Shown piece by piece: positions 13,501 to 22,635 of a DNA stretch of 64,000 bases. The notes beneath the pieces were generated by a model. It saw only the letters and a list, made by a program, of their open reading frames with translations, searched no databases and was not told the origin of the DNA. Location of the stretch: the NCBI GenBank assembly GCA_030052745.1, contig JANBVO010000035.1, forward strand, positions 363,377-427,376, read 5' to 3'. The stretch is from Pleurostoma richardsiae. Its lineage: Eukaryota; Ascomycota; Sordariomycetes; Calosphaeriales; Pleurostomataceae. Position 1 is the first letter of the stretch, and each line of letters opens with the position of its first letter. A program made the translations under genes and the position numbers.

Positions 13501-13880
13501 AGACGCTGGCCAAGCCGCAGCCCCTGGAGCTGCAGCGCGGGTTCGCGACAATCCCCCTGCGCGGCATCGACGTGCCCTTCCACTCGACCTTCCTGCGGTC
13601 GGGCGTCAAGCCGTTCAGGTCGTTCCTGCTCAAAAAGATCAACAAGACCACCATCGACCCGGCCAAGCTGGTGGGCAAGTACATCCCCAACGTGACGGCG
13701 CGGCCGTTCGAGCTCACCAAGGAGTACTTCGAGGACGTGTACCGCCTCACCAACTCGCCGCGCATCGGGCACGTCCTGGCCAACTGGGACAAGTACCAGG
13801 AGAGCGGCGTGCCGGCGGTGAACGGCGTGAATGGCGTGAATGGCGAGGTGGAGGTTAATGGTGTGGAGGCGGAGGCCTAG
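7510..13880 (+). CDS. fas1: Fatty acid synthase subunit beta
   Basis: Beta chain of fungal FAS, carrying acetyltransferase, enoyl reductase, dehydratase and malonyl/palmitoyl transferase. Exon 1 is 7510-12706 and exon 2 is 12757-13880; the 50-nt intron has a CTAAT branch point. The product is 2106 aa, normal for the family. The start has a CAACAATG context. Seen in order: acetyltransferase with GHSQG (Ser286); FMN-type enoyl reductase from about residue 590 with [11 protein letters not shown] and GRGGGHHS; MaoC-like hot-dog dehydratase with GDFNPIH; transferase with [10 protein letters not shown] and GHSLGE (Ser1839). The protein ends in an Asn-Gly-Val repeat tail ([14 protein letters not shown]) after the last catalytic domain. 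Divergent from fas2, which encodes its partner. Confidence 0.98.
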
Positions 13881-14768
13881 AAGGGGAGAGAGTAAATGTG
13901 TGAGCGGTTGTGGTCCGATATACGGCCGGGGCGTTTTGCTTGTATGAACAACACACCTAGAGAGCCCTGAAGGCTAGTGGTCGTAGATTTTTTGTAACGT
14001 AATAGAGCGTTTCTGTTTGATACATCATACATTATTCTGCTTCTGGACGTGTTGTGATCACCCTAGTAAACGGTGTCCCCATGTTGGGAGGAAAGCTTGA
14101 GGATACTCGGCAATGCCAACCAAGTTGTGATATATATCCCCGCTGTCCACAAGCGTGGCCGGCAGGCTTCTCTGGCCCAACTTCTCTGACAAGGAGAGGA
14201 CTGAGGGCGTTATCATGACAACGCCTGCGAAAGTGATAGGGTCAGACGTAGGCATGAGGATCGGTATAGGAGTGCATGTGGCTTTCTTCGACCCGAATCC
14301 CAACCCGAGACATGACCGTCTCAATCGAGAGGCAATTTCGAAACCTCCGGTGCGGAGACCTGATCCCTTCACCTAAGCCTTCCCACGAACTCACGCAGTT
14401 TATTATTTATGTGCGCATGGGGGCTCATTACTTGACTCACTCATTCTCGTCTCTAGTCGTCTGATAGTTTGAGGATCGACGACCAAGAACAAGTCAGGAA
14501 GAGCGCATGGCACAGTCACGGTGCTACCTGTGACTGCGGCTGTGTGCCAGATAGATGTATTTCTAAGATGTATCTCTTCGGACTTTTATTTTCTGTTTAA
14601 CGTGTTCTCTCTAAAGACAAGAATCTCGTTATGATTCCCGGGTTTAGATTCGAGTAAAACCGTAATGCTATAGTATATATGCCTACCCAAATGTGCCACT
14701 CTTCTGTGGCAATTGGTGCCAAAGGCGTCTCTCAAACAAAATATCGTAGTTGCACCTCTTGCAAATGT
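13881..14768. other. Convergent 3' intergenic region (fas1 / permease)
   Basis: There are 888 bp between the fas1 stop and the permease stop. I see no gene and no tRNA. It should hold the two opposing 3' UTRs. The sequence becomes more AT-rich between about 14560 and 14720. Confidence 0.6.
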
Positions 14769-16619
14769 CTATACAACCTCGATTCTCTGACGTCCAGGCT
14801 CCTTCTCATCGATCTCCACGGGGGTGCTCACCCCTGCTGCATCCTCGACGCCTGAGATCACCGGCGGATCGCCAAACGTGCCAAAGTAATCGATGTCATC
14901 CACCGCAAGCCTGTCCTGGATGGGGAAGAAGTAGTCGAGGGCGAGGTAGACCGCCGCCGACACCAGGAAGCCCGCGAACCACGAAAGCTTGTACAGCTTC
15001 GTCCACCCGCCCCACGAGTCGTGCGGCGCCACGGCCCTCTGCACCAGCCCGGGCATGAGGAACCAGACGCCGAGGGGCCAGGCCACGGCGGCGCGCAGGT
15101 TCCACCCGCCGGTGTACCAGTAGATGCTCTCCCTCTTTCCGTAGAGGTCCGTGAGCTTGATGGTCCTCCTGCGGATGAGGAAGTAGTCTGCGAACATGAT
15201 GCCCATCAGCGGGCCCAGGAAGACGTTCAGGCTCGACACGACGGTCAGGAAGCTTGTGGCGCTGTTGTACAGTGACCACGGCTGCATGACGAAGGCGAAG
15301 AGGATGGTTGCGTAGCCGCCGCGGCGGATGGTGAACCACCGCGGCAGCAGGGCGGCGAGGTCAATGCCGGCGACGACCGAGTTGGAGGCGACGACGATGC
15401 CGAACTGCGACACCATGAAGGCGATGCTGGCGAAGGCCACGCCGGCGCGGGCACCACTGTTGCCCTCATTCCGCCGGATGGCGTCCAGGAAGGCGTAGGG
15501 CTGCCAAAGGAGCGAGTCCTCTTGCGGGTAGAGGGTGGCGGCGCACGAGGTGCAGATGATGCCGATGCACGCTACGACGATGGTGCCTAGCGGCACCATG
15601 ACCATTTGCGCCAGGACCTGGTCGCCGGGCTTGCGAGCGTACCGGGTGTAGTCGGACTGCGACCACATGTGCGTGGCGATGCCGCCGATGTTCGCCGTCA
15701 CTGCGGCCACGAACGCCCAGCCCAGGGCGCCGCCCTTCGCCGGCGTGACCCCCGAGACCGCGCTCACGTCCTTGAGCATGGCGCCGCCGCCGTGGGCCCG
15801 TACGGTGGACCATATCAGCAGGATGAAGACGGTCGAGGCCACCGTGACGGAAGCGACTAGGAAGGGCTTGCGGTACCGCTCCGGGCTGAGCCACATCAGG
15901 GGCAGGCACAGGGCGATGTAGATGACGAAGGCTACGAGATCGCAAACCTGCATGGCGCCGGAGGCGAGCTCCTTGTCCAGGTTGAGGAAGGAGGGCCAGA
16001 TGCATGTGAGCAGGACCTTCAGGCACTGACTCCCGTACCAGGTGTTCGTTGACGTCCAGACGAAGGACAGGAACACACGGATAGCCTAGGGACGAAGACT
16101 GTTGTTAGACACTGTAATCAACATCCACGCCCGTCGGAGTGGTGGGTCAGAGTCAAGGGGGTTATCCTCACCATGGGGAACAGATACCCCCAGACGCCCC
16201 AGTTCTGCTTCATCCAGATGGGGAATCCGATGTGCCATTTGGCGCCGGGTTGGCCGCCCGCAATGCAGAGGAGCCCGCAAAATGTATGAGCGATGATGAT
16301 GGAAAGCATAGATTGCTGTTGCGTACGTATATGTATCTCACGGTCAGCGCTTGACTCTGTCATGACGCTGGGTTTGGTTCTTGCGTACCCAGACGTTGAG
16401 CCCTAGCGAAATAACGGAGGAGCCCGTCGTCCACCCGCCGACGTTGAAGGACCCGGTCACCATCCACAGGCCGACAAACTCCCAAGGGCCGTAGGTTCGG
16501 CGGGAAGGGGGTAGTGGACGGTTGTCCTTGTGGAGGTACATGTCAACATCCATATCGACATCCCGCTGGACCTCGATGCGCCGCACGAGGCGCGCCCTCA
16601 GGGACGTCTTTGCCGCCAT
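14769..16619 (-). CDS. NCS1-family nucleobase/allantoin-type permease
   Basis: Plasma-membrane proton symporter of the nucleobase:cation symporter-1 family (uracil, allantoin, uridine, thiamine and nicotinamide riboside carriers in fungi). Exons are 16619-16389, 16315-16172 and 16085-14769; both introns have GTAC/GTGAG donors and keep frame, giving 563 aa, the normal size. The start is the ATG of MAAKTS. Family signs: RRTYGPWEF before TM1, the Gly-rich GSFNVGGWTTGSS segment in TM1, WYGSQ in TM3, about 12 hydrophobic segments, and charged cytoplasmic ends. The substrate cannot be read from the sequence. It diverges from a 2OG/Fe(II) dioxygenase across 642 bp with GATA sites, consistent with nitrogen-source control. 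The 3' exon is very GC-rich at third positions. Confidence 0.9.
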
Positions 16620-17261
16620 CGACACCCAGGATGGCCGGTACCAGGTGCAGAGTGTAAGTGCCTTCGCGTTCGCGTCTGAAGCGAGACGAGATGTCGGAGA
16701 AAGCACAGTCGGATGCTGGCCATGTCGCCGAACACGGGCAACTGAAGCCGTTGGCCGTTCTTATACCTAGAAGGATTCGACCGTTCGATAAGCTGGCCGT
16801 TGCAAGTATCGTCGTCAAGAGAGCTCTGGACGCTATTCGTCAACTCGCCGGTAGTAGTCCTTGTGGAGATGTTGACTAGTGTAGATGATATACTGCACAT
16901 CTATCTAATCTCTAGTGAGGCCCACGTTCGGCCGGCCCCGTGAACCAATGACGGTTCCTCGGAGTTCTTCAGTTTAACAGTTTAACAGTTTAGTCGTACG
17001 AGTACAGGAGCGGCACGATAAGGGTAGTTGAGCCATTCTGCCGTTCTGCATACGAGGTTCTATTTGTGATGTGAACGGCGGGTTTGTTATAGATAATTAC
17101 CTTGGCTCGGTGACTTGGTGGCGTTGCTAGTTGACATCTAGACACTGGCTTGGAGAGAATATCAATATCATAGGCACTGACCAGTATTATACGGAGTGAT
17201 AATTGTTGTCAGCCATATTGTCCTCCAGAAGACGCCAACGATACGGCTTATCACCGGCACC
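16620..17261. promoter_or_regulatory. Shared divergent promoter of permease and dioxygenase, with GATA sites
   Basis: 642 bp between two start codons. Sites fitting HGATAR are seen at 16786-16792 (CGATAAG), 17016-17022 (CGATAAG), 17091-17096 (AGATAA) and, on the minus strand, 16901-16906 (AGATAG). GATA factors of the AreA/Nit2 class bind such sites and activate NCS1 permeases under poor nitrogen supply. Regulation here is inferred from motif and gene type. A 2.75-copy tandem repeat of AGTTTAAC lies at 16971-16992. Confidence 0.65.
16971..16992. repeat. Tandem AGTTTAAC repeat
   Basis: Two complete and one partial copy of the 8-nt unit AGTTTAAC in the middle of the permease/dioxygenase promoter. 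It is short enough to be chance, but sits between the two CGATAAG sites. Confidence 0.8.
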
Positions 17262-18471
17262 ATGTCCCAGACCACAACTATCGCGGAGACGGGCGACAAG
17301 CTCAGAACCGTGACGTTGCACAACGGTCAAGTCTTCAGCTTCAACTCGAACGTATCTATCGATCTGGACCTGATCCCCATTATCGACGCCTCCAGGATCT
17401 GGAGCACAAAGCTCAAGGATCGCCAAGCAGTAGCCGAACAGATTCGGAGCGCGTCCAGGGAGATTGGCTTCTTTTATCTTGTCAACCATGTGAGTCCTTC
17501 CCCTGAATAACCATGCTCTCCCCTATTCCTTCAGATGCTAACAGCCTATTCGAAGGGTATCGATCAGAAGTACGCTGACGAGGCCTTGGCACAAGCCAAG
17601 CGTTTCTTTGCTCTGCCTGAGGCGAAGAAGATGGAGGTTTTCACAGGGCTCGTACCCAACGAGTACGTGGGCTATCATCCGATGGAGTGCTACAACCGGA
17701 ACGGTTGGAAGCGTCAAGGTGAGTAACAGCCCCTCACACCAGACCACACTCTGCGCCAAACGAAACTGACGGAGAGAGCCAGACTTGAGCGAGGCCTTCA
17801 ACTGGGCCTATGACCCAGCCGAAGACCCCGATGCCGCCCCGGACTGCGCCCCATCCGTGAGCATCTGGCCCTCGGACGTCCCCGGCTTCCGCGAGGGCGC
17901 GTACGCCTACCACACCCAGCTTCTGCGTCTCTCCCGGCAGCTGACGCGCATCTTCGCGCTCGCCCTGCACCTGCCTGAGGACTACTTCGACGAGTATATA
18001 CGCAAGCCGGAGGCGGGGATGCGCATCCTGCGGTATCCGGCGCAGCAGCACCCGGTAGATGAGCAGAACGGCATCGGCGCGCACACGGACGTCGAGTGCT
18101 TCACCATCGTGACGCAGGACGGCAGCGGCGGGCTCGAGGTGCTGAGCAAGGAGGGACAGTGGATCAAGGCGCGGCCCATACCGGGCTCGTTCGTGGTCAA
18201 CATCGCCGACTGCTTCATGCGGCAGACCAACGACTTCTTCGTGTCGACGATCCACAGGGTTGTGAACAACCTGAGCGGTGGGGAACGATACTCGGCGCCG
18301 TTCTTCTTCGGCTTTGACAGGTCAAAGCCCCTCGAGCCGGTGCCAACGTGCGTGAGCGAGGAGAACCCGATGAAGTACCCCATCATGACTGGAGGGGAGT
18401 ACTACGCCTGGAGGTCGAACAAGCAGAAAGGGTCGAGCAATAGGGATGCCGGTTCAACTGGTGGATATTAG
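17262..18471 (+). CDS. 2-oxoglutarate/Fe(II)-dependent dioxygenase (isopenicillin-N-synthase-like)
   Basis: Soluble non-haem iron oxygenase that couples 2-oxoglutarate decarboxylation to substrate oxidation. Exons are 17262-17489, 17556-17718 and 17783-18471; the product is 359 aa. The start is the ATG in CACCATGTCC. An N-terminal DIOX_N-type domain (IPIIDASRIW ... IGFFYLVNHGID) is followed by the jelly-roll core. The iron triad is His231 and Asp233 (AHTDVE) with His288 (TIHRVVN), and the 2OG-binding RxS is Arg299 in RYSAPFFF; all key residues are present. It diverges from an NCS1 permease and is tail to tail (77 bp) with a Zn2Cys6 regulator. Thymine-7-hydroxylase belongs to this enzyme family and would suit a pyrimidine permease partner, but the substrate is not readable; gibberellin- or flavonoid-oxidase-like activities are equally possible. 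Confidence 0.9.
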
Positions 18472-18548
18472 TGAGGAAGAGGCTCTATTGAAAAGGTAGA
18501 TAGGTAGTCGGCCTTGGTCGTATCAAGCAGAAACATCCCTCCACTTCT

Positions 18549-20415
18549 TCAAGCGTTATTCTCGGGTGTGGTATCCTGCCATGTAAACGCGCTGAGTAAA
18601 TCCCCAGAAAGGAACAGCACGTCCTCCGTGCTGCCGTCAGGCTCTGCCTCATTCAGGAAGGGTAGCCATTCTGACGAGCCCGTGCCTTCGCCCGCACTGG
18701 GAGACGAGTCATCCGCGGCAGAGACGTCCTGAGCCGACATCCTCCCAACACGGGCGTCGAGGTCGGCCACCTCCCCGCGCAGCCTCTCCTGCGCGGCTGC
18801 GATCTTGCCGTAGTGCCTATTGAACAGCGCCAGGAAGTCGACCATGGAGACCAGTACCGCCCTGAGCTCCGCGTAGTCCGCGAGCGATAACACCCCGTGC
18901 CTCCCCTGCTTGCGCGCTACGGCTGTGAGCATGTGGCCCACGCCGGCCAACTGCTGCAGCAGCGGCGAGCCGACGGCGCGGACGTACTCGCGCGGGATCT
19001 CGCCCATGCGGTCCATCATGTAGCGCGCCGTCTGGAACACCGAGACCAGCCCGGCACCGTCGGAGATGCACAGGATCATGCGCGCCAGGTGCAGCGTGCA
19101 CAGCACGTTGGACGCCTGGAACCCACAACGGTTGCGCCCGCTGTCGGACGACCGAGAGGAGGCGCCCTCGAACTGGGGCAGCAGCTCGTCCTGGATCTTG
19201 GCCAGCCGCCTCATCACCATCTTGGTGGTGGTCATCGCCGTCCCCGTGCCGTCCTGGCCGCCGTGCTGGAGGATCGAGGGCCGCGGCCGGCGCTTGGCCC
19301 GGAACTCGGACACGGCATGCTCGAGCACGCGGTACAGGTCCGTCGTGGCGTTCCACCCGGAGAACCAGTCCTCGTAGTCGCCGTCACGACCCGGCACAAA
19401 GGGCGGATGATGGATGCCCGACGGGTAGCCGACGTTAGTTTGCGCCTCGGGGCAGCGGATAAGGCTGCCCCCGACGCACGAGGTGTGCACCTCGAGGCGG
19501 TACATGGCCCACCATACGCGCCGCCGCACCTCGGTCTCGCACTGCCCGATGCCCGACGGCCACTTGGACTCGTCGTGCAGGTTGTACTGCGCGCAGACGC
19601 CGTGGTACAGGCCGAGGTACTTGTGCGCCATGGCGCGGTCGCCGCTCTGCACCCCGAGCAGGGCCAGCAGTCCGTAGGATCGGACCAGGTCGATGGACGG
19701 CTCCGCAAAATCGACGGGAACAAGGCGAAGCGCCTCGTGAAGATAGTCATGCGCCAGCGTGGCGCTCTCGGCGGCGGCTATGTCGTCGGTGAAGAGCGCA
19801 CCGTTGCCGACGTGCTGCGCGCTCAGGGCACACATGCACACCAAGCTCATGTAGTCTGAGGGCCCGCTAGGAAACGTGCCATCTCTCCAGCGGACCCATA
19901 TCTCCCTCTCGCAGAAGAAGGGGAAGCTATAAAGGGAGGTAAGTTGGTCAGCACGATCCCTGGGGAAGCCATAAATGGACTACCAGCTCCTCAGCAACTT
20001 GCTGGCGGTCTTACTTGGGGTGAATCGTGTCGAGGTACACGTCAAGAAGCGCCGTGATGATCTTCCGGTTCCTAAGAATAGGAGACGTCAAGCTCTCATC
20101 GACCCCGGGCGGGTTGATAGTCTCGAACGGCTTGTCGAAGGAAGCTCTCCTCGCCTTATCTGCTCGGCAACGGCCTCCAGCAGCAGTATCACCAGTCGTG
20201 CCTCCGCGTGGCTTGGTCCCCCGCTTCTTCGGCCGGCGGTTACGAGTGCACTCCTGCCCATACTCTAAGCATGTCAAGCATTGTGGGCTCCCGCCCTCTG
20301 CAAGGTCTGAAGCCGAGACTCTGCACTTGATCCCTCGGCGATGACAGAAGTCGCACGCTTGTGTGATACGGCGTCTCTTCATCCCAGCCAGGGGCGATGA
20401 CAGACACAGCTCCAT
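18549..20415 (-). CDS. Zn2Cys6 fungal transcription factor with middle homology region
   Basis: DNA-binding regulator of the Gal4-type binuclear cluster family. Exons are 20415-20015 and 19926-18549; the 89-nt intron joins ...DTIHPN to FPFFCEREIWV in frame, giving 592 aa. The zinc cluster is Cys21, 24, 31, 46, 49 and 56 (C-x2-C-x6-C-x14-C-x2-C-x6-C), followed by a basic linker (RNRRPKKRGTKPRG). The remainder matches the fungal-specific middle homology domain, including a WWAMYRLEVHTSCVGG segment. Start: first ATG in frame; a second Met at residue 12 also precedes the cluster. It converges on the dioxygenase with 77 bp between stops and diverges from a seven-helix membrane protein. Control of its neighbours is inferred from position and from CGG palindromes in its upstream region. 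Confidence 0.92.
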
Positions 20416-21132
20416 GATCGACTCGCTGGACGAAATAACCGTAAATAGGTCTGGATAGTTTCAGCATTCCTTTGTGCCAGACTGCTAAATGTAAATCTGG
20501 ACCCTGTCAGTTGAAGACATCCTCTTATCAAGCAATACCATGATAAGAATCGCCCCAAAACCGCTCTGTAATAGTGACTGATAACTAATTCCTTAGCGGG
20601 ATTCCTCTCCGACCAAGGCAATGTCCGGCGGACAGCCTATTTAAAGCGCCCGCACCCTGGATTGACAGGATTCTAGCCTTGGTGTCGCAAGAGCTGTGTC
20701 CTGCTCTTCATGGTTCAGCTTCTGAAAATTGTTCAGAAATCGCCGAACAAGGCTACTTTCTGTGGACGTGGATGACACGCAGAGACGCTTCATCTCAGAA
20801 AAGGCGGTAAAGAAGGCATCACCTCCGTACTCTACAAGCACCGGGAAGCTACAGCCAACTTCTCATCTGCCAAATCCAAGACATCATCGCAGAACGAGGA
20901 GTACGAACTACTGCCAAAACACTATTGTAGGGTAGGGAAAGGAGATCGATCATCCAAGAGGAACTCTGAATAGTGAAGCAGACATTCGACTCCTGGGAGA
21001 AAGATTTCCAAGTCATTGCTCTTGGCACCTTCGATTCGAGGTCAGAGAACCAAACAACGGCAGCAAAGGAAGCGTTCCTTCACTGTGTGAGGTGAACGGA
21101 GGATACCGGAGGTGGAGTCCCGTGGACCGGGT

Positions 21133-21151
21133 CCGGAGGTGGAGTCTCCGG
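21133..21151. promoter_or_regulatory. Candidate Zn2Cys6 operator, CGG-N11-CCG palindrome
   Basis: CCGGAG and CTCCGG arms flank a 7-nt centre, so CGG and CCG triplets are 11 nt apart, the spacing bound by Gal4 itself. A second copy at 21106-21121 shares 14 nt (CCGGAGGTGGAGTC) but has a degenerate right arm. Both lie 500-550 bp upstream of the seven-helix gene, and the adjacent regulator is of the right class. Binding is inference. Confidence 0.5.
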
Positions 21152-21227
21152 ACGCCGACCTCTCGGTGACGACTTGCCGAATCAGGTAAGACAGAGAACA
21201 CACCTCCGTAATCCAACGGAAGTCTCC

Positions 21228-21354
21228 ACGAAGATCGGCCGAGGTTTCACCTTCCGACACTTCGGCACATCGAAAATGATTGTATGACACGAGTTATACC
21301 GGTAATCTGTGGTCTCTCGTACACAACGGTATTCTCAACGAAGATCGGCCGAGG
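21228..21354. repeat. Direct repeat pair with CGGCCG cores
   Basis: The 17-nt sequence ACGAAGATCGGCCGAGG occurs at 21228-21244 and again at 21338-21354, exactly 110 bp apart. Each contains the palindrome TCGGCCGA (CGG and CCG with no spacer). The copies are identical while the sequence between them is not, which suggests a functional or recently duplicated element. Confidence 0.75.
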
Positions 21355-21648
21355 CCACGTCGTCCGAGGCTCGGGCATACTGCCTTCCAGGGGGACGATG
21401 ATCACACTCGTGTCGGCATTACAAGAGCAAAGGGCGACTCGTAAAGCAACTTCGTGAGCTCAAGGGGTCCGGGAACAGCGGAAGTGATCGCCTAAGGTCA
21501 CGTATAGCCACTCCGTGGTCTCTGACGTGCAACTATAACTACTGGTTGTCTCACCTCTCCCTCCCTTCTACAGCCCGTGTTCTTCAGTCACATGTCTTCT
21601 TGTAACCCAGAGCTCTTGACCGATCAAGAATAGACCTTTCTGAAGACA

Positions 21649-22635
21649 ATGTCAGTATTCTATCAAAAGCAACCCCATCTTCTCGCCGCTATCGTTTGCC
21701 TCTTCACCTTCGGGACAGACCTGGCACTGGCTCAGAATGCACAAGTCAAAGTGACCCTTGAGGAGACGTTCCGCACTCCCGCACCACCGAACGATGCCTT
21801 TGCCCAAAACGCCAACCATGTCATGGTGTCGACGACCGTGATGTTCCTCATCGCTGTCGCGTTCATGGTTGTCGCCCACATCGATAGCAGGCGGTTCAAC
21901 TCGTCCGTCCCTCGAGCAATGGTCCTCGGAGCGGCGTTCTGCGTGGTCCCCGAGGCCATCGATAACTACCTCGCCGGATGCTACTGGTCTCAGTCCCACA
22001 ACCCGAAGATGCTCATGTTCTTCCTCATGGGCCGCGAGTTCGACTACTACGTCGGCGTCATGTGGTGGGCTTTCGGCGCCATCCTCGGCTACCTCCTCTA
22101 TGCCATGCTGTTGCGGGAGGTCAAGACCAGTACGCTCTGGATCTGTCTCGGCCTCTCGGGTCTCGCCGACATTATCCTCGAGGAGATCCTGCTCAACTAT
22201 GGCGGGATCTACATGTACTTTGGCCACCAGCCCCTGGTCCTGATCAAGCGGTTCCCCTGGTGGTGGCTCTTCTCCAACGTCTCTTCCCTCTTCCTGAGCG
22301 TCTGTTTGGCGTACAGGTACCGCAACTGGTTCAACGGGTGGAAGAGCGTCTTCATCATGGCTCTCATGCCCTTTTGCTACATCGGAGCCTTCACCCTCTC
22401 TGGGATGCCGGCTATCTTCGTCATCCAGGGAGACTTCTCGCCTCTCGTCACCCAGCTGGGCGGCATCCTCACCTGCGTCATATCGTTGGTACAGACTGGT
22501 GCAATGATGCACCTCATTCTTGGTCGTGATCCGTTCGCCCTTGAACAAGGCGCACCAGTCATCAAGCTGCAAAACGGAACGACGAATGGCAAGGTGACCA
22601 ACGGCAAGGCAGCCAACGGCACTGTAAAATGGTAA
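21649..22635 (+). CDS. Uncharacterised seven-helix membrane protein with signal peptide
   Basis: Single exon, 328 aa; the ATG at 21649 has an A at -3. Residues 1-29 look like a cleavable signal peptide (ends LALAQN), then seven hydrophobic segments at about 60-78, 90-110, 131-155, 161-183, 203-223, 234-259 and 265-291. Acidic residues sit in or beside helices: Glu102 and Asp105 (PEAIDN), Asp132, Asp174, Glu178 and Glu179 (DIILEE). Aromatic-rich stretches are DYYVGVMWWAF, GIYMYFGHQPL and FPWWWLF. The C-terminus is a soluble tail of Asn-Gly repeats (NGTTNGKVTNGKAANG). I do not recognise the family with confidence. Size, helix number and intramembrane acids recall small membrane-bound terpene cyclases, but no diagnostic motif is present; from memory, similar patterns occur in unannotated actinobacterial membrane proteins. 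It diverges from a Zn2Cys6 regulator across a CGG-rich region. Confidence 0.8.
   Translation: MSVFYQKQPHLLAAIVCLFTFGTDLALAQNAQVKVTLEETFRTPAPPNDAFAQNANHVMVSTTVMFLIAVAFMVVAHIDSRRFNSSVPRAMVLGAAFCVVPEAIDNYLAGCYWSQSHNPKMLMFFLMGREFDYYVGVMWWAFGAILGYLLYAMLLREVKTSTLWICLGLSGLADIILEEILLNYGGIYMYFGHQPLVLIKRFPWWWLFSNVSSLFLSVCLAYRYRNWFNGWKSVFIMALMPFCYIGAFTLSGMPAIFVIQGDFSPLVTQLGGILTCVISLVQTGAMMHLILGRDPFALEQGAPVIKLQNGTTNGKVTNGKAANGTVKW

Larger units (their letters stand above)
20416..21648. promoter_or_regulatory. Divergent upstream region of the Zn2Cys6 regulator and the seven-helix protein
   Basis: 1233 bp without a convincing gene. The part from 21090 to 21380 is rich in CGG/CCG triplets, contains the 19-bp palindrome at 21133-21151, a near copy at 21106-21121 and a duplicated 17-nt element at 21228-21244 and 21338-21354. 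The part next to the regulator (20416-20700) shows no such clustering. Confidence 0.7.

Noticed and set aside
14769-22635. A full secondary-metabolite cluster (terpene or polyketide).
   Set aside because: No backbone synthase, prenyltransferase, P450 or methyltransferase is present; the membrane protein alone cannot support this.
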